From: Ramlibacter sp.
GTDB lineage: Bacteria; Pseudomonadota; Gammaproteobacteria; Burkholderiales; Burkholderiaceae_C
Direction of reading: 5' to 3'
DNA: 55,647 nucleotides
NCBI RefSeq assembly: GCF_028291745.1
Contig: NZ_JAQGNQ010000137.1
Span: 1 to 55,647 of the forward strand
Below, one piece after another: positions 46,718 through 54,806 of the stretch. Both the position numbers and the translations under genes were made by a program. Position 1 is the first letter of the stretch. Each line of letters starts with the position of its first letter. The notes under the pieces were generated by a model. The model searched no databases. It saw nothing but the letters and a program-made list of their open reading frames with translations, and was not told where the DNA came from.

Positions 46718-47308
46718 ATGACAACTGTAGTGGTGGTGAAGAAAGCCGGGCAGATCGCGATTGCAGCCGACACCCTGGTGACCTTCGGTGACACCCGACT
46801 GGCGCACCGCTTCGAGGACAACACCAAGATCTTCAAGGTCGACACCGACGACGGTCCGAGCTACATCGGCATGGCCGGCACGGTGGCGCACTTTCCGGTG
46901 CTGCGCAAGGCGATGGGTTCGATGCCGCGGGAAATCCTGAAGCTATGCAGCAAGGACGATGTCTTCGACACCTTCACCAAGCTGCATCCCTATCTCAAGG
47001 ACAACTTCTTCCTGCAGACCAAGGAGGAAGACAGCGACCCGTACGAGTCCAGCCAGTTCAGCGTGGTGATCGCCAACGCGAGCGGCATCTATGGCCTGTA
47101 CAGCTATCGCGAGGTCTTCGAGTTCAAGGAGTTCTGGGGCATCGGCTCCGGGCGCAGCTTCGCGCTGGGCGCCATGCACGCGGCCTATGCCAAGGCGAAG
47201 ACCGCGCGTGAAGTCGCGGAGACAGGGATCGCGGCCGGATGCGAGTTCGACCGCAATTCCGATTTGCCCTGCGACATCTTCACAGTCAAAGCCAAAGAGG
47301 CAAAATGA
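46718..47308 (+). CDS. Proteasome-like Ntn hydrolase (HslV-related, probable BPH)
   Basis: 196 aa. After Met removal the protein begins TTVVVVKKAG, like HslV (TTIVSVRRNG). Mature Thr1 would be the nucleophile, Asp17 is in place (AIAAD), and a Lys is at about 36 near the expected Lys33. FWGIGSGRSFALGAM matches the HslV GSG turn, and GMAGTVAHFPVL matches its GFAGGTADAF region. It is not hslV itself: no hslU is adjacent and the C-terminal half has an insertion. It fits the betaproteobacterial proteasome homologue BPH reported in the literature, a self-compartmentalising protease; this is recalled, not checked. It lies 16 bp after aceF and before lpdA. Confidence 0.8.
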   Translation: MTTVVVVKKAGQIAIAADTLVTFGDTRLAHRFEDNTKIFKVDTDDGPSYIGMAGTVAHFPVLRKAMGSMPREILKLCSKDDVFDTFTKLHPYLKDNFFLQTKEEDSDPYESSQFSVVIANASGIYGLYSYREVFEFKEFWGIGSGRSFALGAMHAAYAKAKTAREVAETGIAAGCEFDRNSDLPCDIFTVKAKEAK

Positions 47309-47310
47309 AA

Positions 47311-47385
47311 TTGACCCCCCACGCGACGCGCAACGCGTCGCTGCCCCCTGAGGGGGCGAGCTGCTCCTTTGGGGCGGCCCGGCAG
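47311..47385. repeat. Repeat E (CCCCCTGAGGGGGC / GGGGCGGCCCGG type)
   Basis: Almost the whole 85-bp gap between the Ntn hydrolase and lpdA is one repeat of a type common between genes in Burkholderiales. It holds CGACGCGCAACGCGTCG and CCCCCTGAGGGGG hairpins. Its right end runs to within a few bases of the AGGA that serves lpdA. Confidence 0.75.
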
Positions 47386-47393
47386 GAACAGCT

Positions 47394-49217
47394 ATGGCTC
47401 AGACGGAAGTAAAAGTCCCCGATATCGGGGACTTCGAAAGCGTGTCCGTGATCGAAGTGCTGGTGCAGCCCGGCGACACGGTGAAGCTCGAACAATCGCT
47501 CGTCACCGTGGAGAGCGACAAGGCCTCGATGGAGATCCCGTCGTCGCAGGCGGGGGTGGTGAAGGAATTGCGGGTGAAGGTCGGGGACAAGGTGGCGGAG
47601 GGCAGCGTGTTGCTGACCATCGAGGCGACCGGCACCGGCTCTTCCCCTCCCCCACCGGGGGAGGGCAGGGTTGGGGCGCCCCCGACCTCAGCCTCGCCTG
47701 CGGCTTCGGCACCGCCCCCACCCCAACCCTCCCCCGGTGGGGGAGGGAGCCAAGTCGCTCCCGCCGGCTCCTACTCCGGCGGCGTCGACCTCGAATGCGA
47801 CATGCTCGTCCTCGGTGCCGGCCCTGGCGGCTATTCCGCTGCCTTTCGCGCTGCCGACATCGGCATGAAGACCGTGATCGTCGAGCGCTACGCCACCCTC
47901 GGCGGTGTCTGCCTCAACGTCGGCTGCATTCCCTCCAAGGCGCTGCTGCACGTGGCCGCGGTGATCGACGAAGCGAGCCACATGGACTCGCTGGGCATCA
48001 GCTTCGGCAAGCCGACGATCGATCGCGTCAAGCTCAAGGCCCACAAGGACAAGGTCGTCGGCAAGCTCACGGGCGGGCTGGCGGCGATGGCGAAGATGCG
48101 CAAGGTCACCACCGTGCGCGGCATCGGCACCTTCCTCGATCCGTATCACCTGGAAGTGCAGGAGACCACGGGTACGGCAAGCGAGACCACGGGCAAGAAG
48201 CAGGTGATCCGCTTCAGGAACGCGATCATCGCCGCCGGCTCGCAGGCGCTGCAACTGCCCTTCATGCCGAAGGACCCGCGCGTGGTGGACTCCACCGGCG
48301 CGCTGGAACTCGCGACGGCGCCGAGGCGCATGCTGATCCTCGGCGGCGGCATCATCGGCCTGGAGATGGGCACCGTGTATTCCACGCTGGGCGCGCGGCT
48401 CGATGTGGTTGAAATGCTCGACGGCCTGATGCAGGGCGCCGACCGCGACCTGGTGCGCGTGTGGCAGAAGATGAACACGCCGCGCTTCGACAACATCATG
48501 CTGAAGACCAAGACCGTCGGCGCCGAAGCCACGAAGGACGGCATCCTGGTGCGCTTCGAGGGCGAGCAGGCGCCCAAGGAACCGCAGCTCTATGACCTAG
48601 TGCTGCAGGCCGTGGGCCGCAGCCCGAACGGCAAGAAGATCGGCGCCGACAAGGCCGGTGTGACCGTCACGGACCGCGGCTTCATCCCGGTCGACATCCA
48701 GATGCGTACCAACGTGCCGCACATCTTCGCGATCGGCGACGTCGTCGGCCAGCCGATGCTGGCGCACAAGGCGGTGCACGAGGCGCACGTGGCGGCGGAA
48801 GCGGCGGCGGGCGAGAAGTCGACGTTCGATGCGCGCGTGATCCCGAGCGTCGCCTACACGGACCCCGAGGTCGCCTGGGTCGGCCTCACCGAGGACCAGG
48901 CCAAGGCGCAGGGCATCGCGATCAAGAAGGGCCACTTCCCGTGGAGCGCTTCCGGCCGCGCCATCGCCAACACGCGCGACGAGGGCTTCACCAAGCTGCT
49001 GTTCGATGCGCAGACCCACCGCATCCTGGGCGGCGGCATCGTCGGCACGCATGCCGGCGACATGATCGGCGAGGTGGCGCTGGCCATCGAGATGGGCGCC
49101 GACGAGATCGACATCGGCAAGACGATCCACCCGCACCCTACGCTGGGCGAAAGCATCGGCATGGCGGCGGAGATCGCGCACGGCACGTGCACGGACGTGC
49201 CGCCGCAACGCAAGTAA
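47394..49217 (+). CDS. lpdA: Dihydrolipoyl dehydrogenase (E3) with N-terminal lipoyl domain
   Basis: 607 aa. Lipoyl domain 1-80 (Lys43) is joined by a repeat-encoded Pro/Ser/Gly linker (about 82-128) to a normal E3. The E3 has the FAD site VLGAGPGGYSAAFRAAD, redox pair C173-x4-C178 (GGVCLNVGCIPSK), a NAD site (LILGGGIIGLEMG), a second FAD site (IFAIGDV) and the C-terminal HPHPTLGESI base. It re-oxidises dihydrolipoyl groups in the PDH complex. An extra lipoyl domain on E3 is known in Burkholderiales and Neisseria. CAGGA precedes the ATG. Confidence 0.96.
   Translation: MAQTEVKVPDIGDFESVSVIEVLVQPGDTVKLEQSLVTVESDKASMEIPSSQAGVVKELRVKVGDKVAEGSVLLTIEATGTGSSPPPPGEGRVGAPPTSASPAASAPPPPQPSPGGGGSQVAPAGSYSGGVDLECDMLVLGAGPGGYSAAFRAADIGMKTVIVERYATLGGVCLNVGCIPSKALLHVAAVIDEASHMDSLGISFGKPTIDRVKLKAHKDKVVGKLTGGLAAMAKMRKVTTVRGIGTFLDPYHLEVQETTGTASETTGKKQVIRFRNAIIAAGSQALQLPFMPKDPRVVDSTGALELATAPRRMLILGGGIIGLEMGTVYSTLGARLDVVEMLDGLMQGADRDLVRVWQKMNTPRFDNIMLKTKTVGAEATKDGILVRFEGEQAPKEPQLYDLVLQAVGRSPNGKKIGADKAGVTVTDRGFIPVDIQMRTNVPHIFAIGDVVGQPMLAHKAVHEAHVAAEAAAGEKSTFDARVIPSVAYTDPEVAWVGLTEDQAKAQGIAIKKGHFPWSASGRAIANTRDEGFTKLLFDAQTHRILGGGIVGTHAGDMIGEVALAIEMGADEIDIGKTIHPHPTLGESIGMAAEIAHGTCTDVPPQRK
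47641..47751. repeat. Repeat C in lpdA linker (palindromic, read in frame)
   Basis: 111 bp with the same layout, phase and codon position (it contains codon 117) as the aceF copy. Codon 117 here is GGA and the linker reads SPGGGGSQ. The repeat is more alike between the two genes than the lipoyl domains beside it. Confidence 0.88.
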
Positions 49218-49248
49218 GCCGGCCTGCGGGCACGAACGGCGGCCCTGT

Positions 49249-49734
49249 CTACCGGCACCGCAGCGGCAGATAGGGCCCCGGCACGTTCGTCCTGTCCTCT
49301 CCCTGCGCCGTCATCTGCGGCGGCGCACCGGCCCGCCCGCACAGCCACGTCAGCGGCACGATGCGCGCGTCGACCACGCCTGCGGGGCGCAACGTCAGGG
49401 TCTTGCCCTGCAGCGAGTGCTGCGCGCGATTGCCGAAGTGGATCTGGATGGCGCCGTCCTCCAGCGTCACCGACTGCACGACCTGGTTCACGATCTTCTC
49501 CGGCGGCGGCAGGCCGGCCGCGGCGTTGTCGTGGGGCAGCGGCGTGCCCACGCGCCACGCGGCCTCCACTGGCGGCTTGGCCAGGTCGGCCAGCGGCAGC
49601 GCCTCGTCGATCTGCTGCCGCACGATCCGGTCGATATAACTGGGCAGCGCGATCAGCGCCAGCACCGCGATCACGGCCAGCACCATCATCAGCTCCAGCA
49701 TCGTGAAGCCGTCTCCCCTGCGTCGCTTGTGCAT
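49249..49734 (-). CDS. Type IV pilin/pseudopilin-like protein
   Basis: 161 aa. The prepilin peptidase site is DG|FTMLE at residues 8-14, with Gly9 before the cut and Glu at +5, followed by the hydrophobic helix MLELMMVLAVIAVLALIALPSY. The remainder is a small globular domain with one Cys near the end of each half. The ATG at 49734 is 33 bp after the soxA stop. It may be the last gene of the sox operon or its own unit. No other pilus or type II secretion gene is near. Confidence 0.85.
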   Translation of the reverse strand: MHKRRRGDGFTMLELMMVLAVIAVLALIALPSYIDRIVRQQIDEALPLADLAKPPVEAAWRVGTPLPHDNAAAGLPPPEKIVNQVVQSVTLEDGAIQIHFGNRAQHSLQGKTLTLRPAGVVDARIVPLTWLCGRAGAPPQMTAQGEDRTNVPGPYLPLRCR

Positions 49735-49766
49735 GCGCGGATCATAGAGGCAGCGCCCCGGGGCGC

Positions 49767-50540
49767 TCACGGGCGGACTGCGGGCGTCTCCAGCTTCATT
49801 CCCAGCGCGCGCTGCGCCAGGACCAGCTCCAGTTCCGCCATCTCCACGCTGTTGCTGGCAAAGGGCTCGGCGCGGACGCCGCCCATGCAGCCGCGCAGCC
49901 GTCGGCCCAGCGATCCCATGGCCTGCCATTCCAGCCGGTAGATCGGGTAGCCGGTGGCCTGGCCTTGCGGGATGAGGGCCGCGCCCAGCTTGCCGCCGGC
50001 ACGCTCGTCGTGGCATTGCGCGCAGGAGAGATCGAGTTGCCCCATGCGCTCGCGGTACAGCGCCTCGCCGCGCGCGAGGAAGGGCGCGAGGCGTGCGTCG
50101 GTGCTGGGGGCGATCGGCAGTCCGCGCGATTGCATTGCGACAAATCCTTCGAGCGCCAGCAGGTCCGCGTGCTCCGCCGGCCAGGGCGGCTGCCCCTGGT
50201 GGCGCTCGCGGCACAGGTTGATGCGCGTGCCCAGGTTCACGGGCCGGCGCAGCGTCTCGTCCCAGGCCGGGTAGCGCAGGGCCACGCCGCGCATCGATGC
50301 CGGCTCACCATGGCAGGCGGCGCACGAGCGGGCGCTGGCAGAGGGCGCGCGGCGCCACAGTGGCTCGCCTTCCTGCACGAACAGCATCGCCGGGTTCATG
50401 CTGTCGTCGCGCTGCATGGCTTGCGTGGCCGGGCTCATGTCCTCGAAGCCGGAGCGGCGATGGTCGACGGCGACCTGCGCCGCGCAGGCCAGCACCAGGA
50501 GCGCGCCGGCCGCGGCGAGCACGCGCGCAAGGCGCTTCAC
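49767..50540 (-). CDS. soxA: Sulfur oxidation c-type cytochrome SoxA (diheme)
   Basis: 257 aa. Two c-type heme sites are present: C73-A-A-C76-H77 and C173-A-Q-C176-H177. The Cys that is an axial ligand and persulfide site in SoxA is C218 in RGCMGGVRAEP. SoxXA links a sulfur substrate to the SoxY arm and takes electrons. A GTG start overlaps the soxZ stop (GTGA), so translation is coupled. The leader LARVLAAAGALLVLACAAQ suggests export. No soxB, soxCD or soxVW is in the window. Confidence 0.92.
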   Translation of the reverse strand: MKRLARVLAAAGALLVLACAAQVAVDHRRSGFEDMSPATQAMQRDDSMNPAMLFVQEGEPLWRRAPSASARSCAACHGEPASMRGVALRYPAWDETLRRPVNLGTRINLCRERHQGQPPWPAEHADLLALEGFVAMQSRGLPIAPSTDARLAPFLARGEALYRERMGQLDLSCAQCHDERAGGKLGAALIPQGQATGYPIYRLEWQAMGSLGRRLRGCMGGVRAEPFASNSVEMAELELVLAQRALGMKLETPAVRP

Positions 50541-50857
50541 GTCACCTGCAGCGGGCGCTGCTCGGTCTGCGCGAAGCCGTTGTCGCCCTGCCATTCGAAT
50601 TCGAGCGTGCCGCTGTCGACGGCCAGCACGGGAAAGGCGATATAGGGATTGGCGGCGATGGCTGGATAGAGATCGGCCGCGAACACCACCTCGCCGCCAT
50701 AGCGGCAGATGAAGCGGCGCAGGATGTTGCGCGGGGCTATGCGGCCGTCGGCGCCGGGGCGGTAGCCGGTCTCCATGACGTGGGCGATGGTCGCGCGCAC
50801 CTCGATCACTTCGCCGCGCTTCGCGCTGGCCGGCAACTGGATCAGCGTGCGGGCCAT
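50537..50857 (-). CDS. soxZ: Sulfur carrier partner protein SoxZ
   Basis: 106 aa, leaderless as usual for SoxZ, which is exported with Tat-carrying SoxY as a dimer. Family features are GEVIEVRATIAHVMETGYR near the start and LEFEWQGDNGFAQTE near the end. It lies 1 bp after the SoxY-like gene and overlaps soxA by 4 bp. Confidence 0.93.
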   Translation of the reverse strand: MARTLIQLPASAKRGEVIEVRATIAHVMETGYRPGADGRIAPRNILRRFICRYGGEVVFAADLYPAIAANPYIAFPVLAVDSGTLEFEWQGDNGFAQTEQRPLQVT

Positions 50858-50858
50858 G

Positions 50859-51398
50859 TCACGAGCTCTCCGGCGGTTCGATGCAGGCGGCCAGCACCAC
50901 GATCACGTCGACGCTGTCGGACCAGACGCTGCCGTCGTTCATGCGCGCCAGCGCTACCAGCTTCTGGCTGGTGGCCAGCCGGATCCGGGTGCTGACGTCG
51001 GCGCGGCCACTGCGCGGCGACAGGGTGAAGCGGGCAACATCGCGCTGCGGATTCTTCTCGTTGAAGACGGCGATCTCGCGCACGTGATCGGCCGCGCTCA
51101 TGGGGCTTTCGACGGTGACGCGCATGGGCACGACATTGCCGTTGTCCACGAGAGGGGCGATCTCGAGCTTGACGCGGCCGGGGCGCACGGTCTGCCCGGA
51201 GGCGAATTCGGCGATGACGGGAGCGAGCGCACCAGCCTCTTGCGCGGACGCGGGCTGGACCAGCATGTGGGCAGCGATGGCCGCGCCCGCCTGGAGCACC
51301 CGGCGGCGCGGCCACTCCTGTTGCTCTTTCTCCCTCTCCCTCTCCCGCATGCGGGAGAGGGTTGGGGTGAGGGAAAGGTTTGCGCGCCGCTTGGCCAT
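50859..51398 (-). CDS. SoxY-related AACIE-arm protein
   Basis: 179 aa from the ATG at 51398, or 163 from the ATG at 51350. A Tat signal (PRRRVLQAGAAIAAHMLVQPASA) precedes a SoxY-type Ig-like domain (SAADHVREIAVFNEKNPQRDVARFTLSP). Real SoxY ends in the flexible GGCGG arm that carries the sulfur substrate. Here the end is VVLAACIEPPESS with Cys172, so it belongs to a SoxY paralogue class with an AACIE arm (class name from memory). The N-terminal 27 residues are encoded by repeat D and are not needed for a Tat signal. The carried substrate is unknown. Confidence 0.85.
   Translation of the reverse strand: MAKRRANLSLTPTLSRMREREREKEQQEWPRRRVLQAGAAIAAHMLVQPASAQEAGALAPVIAEFASGQTVRPGRVKLEIAPLVDNGNVVPMRVTVESPMSAADHVREIAVFNEKNPQRDVARFTLSPRSGRADVSTRIRLATSQKLVALARMNDGSVWSDSVDVIVVLAACIEPPESS
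51328..51373. repeat. Repeat D half copy inside the SoxY-like gene start
   Basis: Closely matches 45669-45716 in aceF, differing mainly in the loop (GCATGC here). Read leftward it encodes LTPTLSRMREREREKE at the N-terminus of the SoxY-like protein. It also supplies the second possible start codon (ATG at 51350). Confidence 0.85.
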
Positions 51399-51408
51399 GC
51401 CGCGAAGC

Positions 51409-51846
51409 CTACCGCAAGGTCCGCAGCCAGGCGACCACGTCCTCCACCTGCTGGGCGGAGAGGATGGGCTTGCCGGCCCAGGGCGCGCCCACGCGCGTCG
51501 GGTGCTGGTCGCTATGGAACGCCGGCATGAAGCTCGTCGGATTGAGCCGGCGCGGGTCCACCACGCGCAGGCGCAACTGCGCGTCGCTATAGCGCGCGCC
51601 CACGCCCGCCAAGTCGGGCGCCAGGTTGCCCTGGAAACGCTCCTCCGTCACGGGCGCGGAGTGGCAGAGCAGGCACAGGCCCGTCTGCCTGCTGGCAACG
51701 ATGGCGCGGCCGCGTGCCGGATCGCCGCGCAGGCCGGCCAGCGGCTGCGGGATGCCGTCGCCCTGCACCTCGTAGCGCACGAGCTCCTGCGCCGCCGCCG
51801 TCGCGGCGAAGGCGGCCAGCAGTGTCGCGCCCGCTCGCCTGCGCAC
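51409..51846 (-). CDS. soxX: Sulfur oxidation c-type cytochrome SoxX
   Basis: 145 aa. The leader ATLLAAFAATAAAQ is followed by a single heme c site C58-L-L-C61-H62 (GLCLLCHSAP), and the likely axial Met is M107 in TSFMPAF. The GTG at 51846 is 5 nt after the molybdenum-enzyme stop. It pairs with SoxA, and may also accept electrons from the molybdenum enzyme encoded just upstream, which is inference. Confidence 0.9.
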   Translation of the reverse strand: MRRRAGATLLAAFAATAAAQELVRYEVQGDGIPQPLAGLRGDPARGRAIVASRQTGLCLLCHSAPVTEERFQGNLAPDLAGVGARYSDAQLRLRVVDPRRLNPTSFMPAFHSDQHPTRVGAPWAGKPILSAQQVEDVVAWLRTLR

Positions 51847-51851
51847 GTCGC

Positions 51852-54035
51852 TCAGGTGCGCTTGAGGCTGTGGTTGCGCAGCGGCAGCTCGCGCACGCGC
51901 TGCCCGGTCGCCGCGTAGATCGCGTTCAGCACGGCGGGTGCGGCCACCGCGATGGTCGGCTCGCCGACGCCGCCCCAGAAACCGCCGCTGGGCATCACGA
52001 TCGCCTCGACCTTGGGCATGTGCTCCATGTGGACCACCGGATAGGTGTCGAAGTTGCTCTGCTCCATGCGGCCGTCCTTGAGCGTACAGGCGCCGAACAG
52101 CGCGGCCGACAGGCCATACGCGAACGAGCCTTCCACCTGCGCCTCGATCTGCTGCGGGTTCACCGCGTAACCCGGGTCGGTGGCGGCAACGATGCGGTGC
52201 ACCGTCAGTTCGCCTTCCTTGTCGACCGAGACCTCCGCGCACGCCGCCACGTAGCTGCCGAATCCCATCGTCTGCGCCAGGCCGCGATAGACCTTCTGCC
52301 CGTTCACGTCAGCTGCCGGACGGCCCCAGCCGGCGCGATCGGCCACGGCATTCAGCACGGCCAGGTGCTTGGGATGGTTGGCCATCAGCTTGCGGCGGAA
52401 GGCTAGCGGATCCTGCTTCAGTTCGTGCGCCAGTTCGTCGATGAAGGACTCGACGTAGATCGTGTTCTGGTTCAGGTTCACGCCGCGCCAGAAGCCCGGA
52501 GGCACGGGCGGGTTGCGCATCGCATGGTCGATCAGCAGGTTGGGGAAGCTGTAGCCGAGCGATGCTTCCGGCCCGGGCGGGTTGAGGCCCTGGAACACCA
52601 CCGGGTCCTTGCCGTCCTTGATGTTCTCCGGCGCGATGCCGGCCAGGATCGACTGCCCCGAGATGCGCATGTGCAGCGCCGTCACGTTGCCCTGCGGGTC
52701 GATGGCCGCCCGCATCTTGCATTGCGTGATGGGGTGGTAGCGGCCATGCAGCATGTCTTCTTCGCGCGTCCACAGCAGCTTGACCGGCGTGCCCGGCATC
52801 TCCTTGGCGATCTCGACCACCTGCCGCACCCAGTCGTGCACCGCCCCGCGCCGGCCGAAGCCGCCGCCCAGGTGGATCTTGTAGACGTCGCATTGCGCCG
52901 CCGGCAGCCCCGCGGCTTCCGACGTGGCGGCCAGTGCGGCTTCGCCATTCTGCGTGGGCGTCCACACCTCGCAGCGCTCGGGTGTCCAGCGGGCGGTGGC
53001 GTTCATCGGCTCCATCGTCGCGTGGTTCTGGTGCGGGTACGCATACACCGCCTCGAACACGCGGCCGCCGGCGGCCAGCACCGCCTTGGCATCGCCGTTC
53101 TGGTTGCCCACAACCGCCTGCGGTGCGTCGAGGCCGGCCTTCAGCATGGCGGCCACGGTGGCACTCGATTCCTTGGCGTTCGGGCCAGCATCCCATTCGA
53201 TCGGCAGGGCATCGAGGGCGGTCTTGGCGCGCCACCACGTGTCGGCCACGACGGCGACGGCGCTGTCGCCGACCCGCACGATCTTCTTGATGCCGGGGCG
53301 ACCCCGGATCGCCGCTTCATTGACGCTCTTGACCTTGCCGCCGAACACCGGGCAGTCCTTGATCGCGGCGTGCACCATGCCGGGCATCTTGAGGTCGATG
53401 CCATAGACCTGCTTGCCCGTGACCTTGTCGACCGTGTCGAGGCGGGCCAGCCGCTTGCCGACGATCTTCCAGTCCCTGGGGTCCTTCAGCGTGATCTCGG
53501 TGGGCACGTCGAGCTTCGCTGCCGCCGCCGCGAGATGGCCGTAGGTGACAGTGCGTCCGCTCGGAACATGGGTGACCACGCTGTTGGCGGCGCGCAGTTC
53601 GGACACCGGCACCTTCCACTCGTTGGCCGCGGCCTGCACCAGCATCATGCGCGCCGCTGCACCGCCCTTGCGCACGTACTCCTGCGACTCGCGGATGCCG
53701 CGGCTGCCGCCGGTGGAGAAGTTGCCCCACACGCGCTTGCGGGCCAGGTTCTGGCCGGGCGTGGGGTACTCGGTGCTGACGCGGGCCCAGTTCGCTTCCA
53801 GTTCCTCGGCGACCAGTTGCGCCAGCCCGGTGAGCGTGCCCTGGCCCATCTCGGAGCGAGCGACGCGGATCACGATGCTGTCGTCCGGCCGCACGACGAC
53901 CCAGGCATTGATCTCGGGAGGCGCGGCCTGTGCCGCGGCGCTGCCGGGGAAGGCCACATGGAAGCCGACCACCAGGCCGGTGGCAGCGGTGGCCTTGAGG
54001 AAGCCGCGGCGATCGAGAGTGGGATGGGTGCTCAC
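51852..54035 (-). CDS. Molybdenum hydroxylase large subunit (IorB/xanthine dehydrogenase family), Tat-exported
   Basis: 727 aa. The leader [19 protein letters not shown] is a clear Tat signal. The body is the isoquinoline 1-oxidoreductase beta type of aldehyde oxidase/xanthine dehydrogenase protein, binding molybdopterin cytosine dinucleotide ([29 protein letters not shown]). The catalytic Glu is in [13 protein letters not shown]. It should hydroxylate an N-heterocycle or aldehyde in the periplasm. The GTG start overlaps the 2Fe-2S subunit stop (GTGA). No FAD subunit gene is present, as in IorAB, which passes electrons to cytochromes. Confidence 0.93.
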   Translation of the reverse strand: MSTHPTLDRRGFLKATAATGLVVGFHVAFPGSAAAQAAPPEINAWVVVRPDDSIVIRVARSEMGQGTLTGLAQLVAEELEANWARVSTEYPTPGQNLARKRVWGNFSTGGSRGIRESQEYVRKGGAAARMMLVQAAANEWKVPVSELRAANSVVTHVPSGRTVTYGHLAAAAAKLDVPTEITLKDPRDWKIVGKRLARLDTVDKVTGKQVYGIDLKMPGMVHAAIKDCPVFGGKVKSVNEAAIRGRPGIKKIVRVGDSAVAVVADTWWRAKTALDALPIEWDAGPNAKESSATVAAMLKAGLDAPQAVVGNQNGDAKAVLAAGGRVFEAVYAYPHQNHATMEPMNATARWTPERCEVWTPTQNGEAALAATSEAAGLPAAQCDVYKIHLGGGFGRRGAVHDWVRQVVEIAKEMPGTPVKLLWTREEDMLHGRYHPITQCKMRAAIDPQGNVTALHMRISGQSILAGIAPENIKDGKDPVVFQGLNPPGPEASLGYSFPNLLIDHAMRNPPVPPGFWRGVNLNQNTIYVESFIDELAHELKQDPLAFRRKLMANHPKHLAVLNAVADRAGWGRPAADVNGQKVYRGLAQTMGFGSYVAACAEVSVDKEGELTVHRIVAATDPGYAVNPQQIEAQVEGSFAYGLSAALFGACTLKDGRMEQSNFDTYPVVHMEHMPKVEAIVMPSGGFWGGVGEPTIAVAAPAVLNAIYAATGQRVRELPLRNHSLKRT

Positions 54036-54532
54036 GTCGTGCTCCCGTCGGTGTGCTGGATGGCAAGGCCGGCGCTCTTCATGTCGCCGCGGGCGACCGC
54101 GTGGATCGCCGCGCGGATGCGGTTGTAGGTGCCGCAGCGGCAGATGTTGCTCATGGCCTCGTCGATGTCCGTGTCGGTGGGAGTCGGCTTGGCCTTGAGC
54201 AGGGCGGCGGCGGCCATCACCTGGCCGGACTGGCAGTAGCCGCACTGCGGCACGTCGAGCGCCACCCAGGCGCGCTGCACGGGATGCGAGCCGTCGGGGG
54301 AAAGACCTTCGATGGTGACGATCTTCGCGTTCGGCGCGATGGTGGAGATCGGCCGCACGCAGGTGCGCGTGGGCACCCCGTCGATGTGCACGGTGCAGGC
54401 CCCGCAGGCGGCGATGCCGCAGCCGTACTTGGTCCCCGTCAGCCCCAGTTGCTCGCGCAGCGCCCACAGCAGCGGGGTGTCACCCTCTGCCTCGAATTCG
54501 CGCACCGCGCCGTTGACGTTCAGTCTCGCCAT
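54032..54532 (-). CDS. 2Fe-2S subunit of molybdenum hydroxylase (IorA-like)
   Basis: 166 aa with two 2Fe-2S clusters: plant-type C38, C43, C46, C58 and the all-helical C97, C100, C131, C133 ([16 protein letters not shown]). It carries electrons from the molybdenum subunit and is co-exported with it, having no leader itself. AGGAGAG precedes the ATG. It is the first gene of the leftward operon that continues through soxX, soxY-like, soxZ and soxA. Confidence 0.95.
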   Translation of the reverse strand: MARLNVNGAVREFEAEGDTPLLWALREQLGLTGTKYGCGIAACGACTVHIDGVPTRTCVRPISTIAPNAKIVTIEGLSPDGSHPVQRAWVALDVPQCGYCQSGQVMAAAALLKAKPTPTDTDIDEAMSNICRCGTYNRIRAAIHAVARGDMKSAGLAIQHTDGSTT

Positions 54533-54638
54533 GCCGCTCTCCTGGTGGTAGCGCGGGCATGGTATGTCGCAAGTCCTGTGAAGGCACCCCCGCGTAATCC
54601 CCATGGGGATGTGGCCTAGGTGGGGGAATTTATGCTGG

Positions 54639-54784
54639 ATGTCGCCATTGCGGACGAAGGAATGTCATTGCGGCCCAAGGGATGTTGTTGCCGCCCAGGG
54701 GATGTCATTGCGGGCTTGACCCGCGATCCACGACGGCGCTCGGACCGGCGCAGCGTGGATCCCGGGTCAAGCCCGGGATGACAT
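54639..54784. repeat. Repeat B, full element (54702-54784) with 20-bp tandem units on its left
   Basis: The element has 31-nt inverted arms (54702-54732, 54754-54784), each running from ATGTCAT to CCACG, around a 21-bp spacer. Left of it are degenerate 20-bp direct repeats starting near 54661, 54681 and 54701 (ATGTCATTGCGGCCCAAGG type), plus an earlier one with three extra bases. The gap between iorA and the NlpC gene holds little else. Confidence 0.85.
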
Positions 54785-54806
54785 CCGAGGAGACCGGGAT
54801 GCCAGC

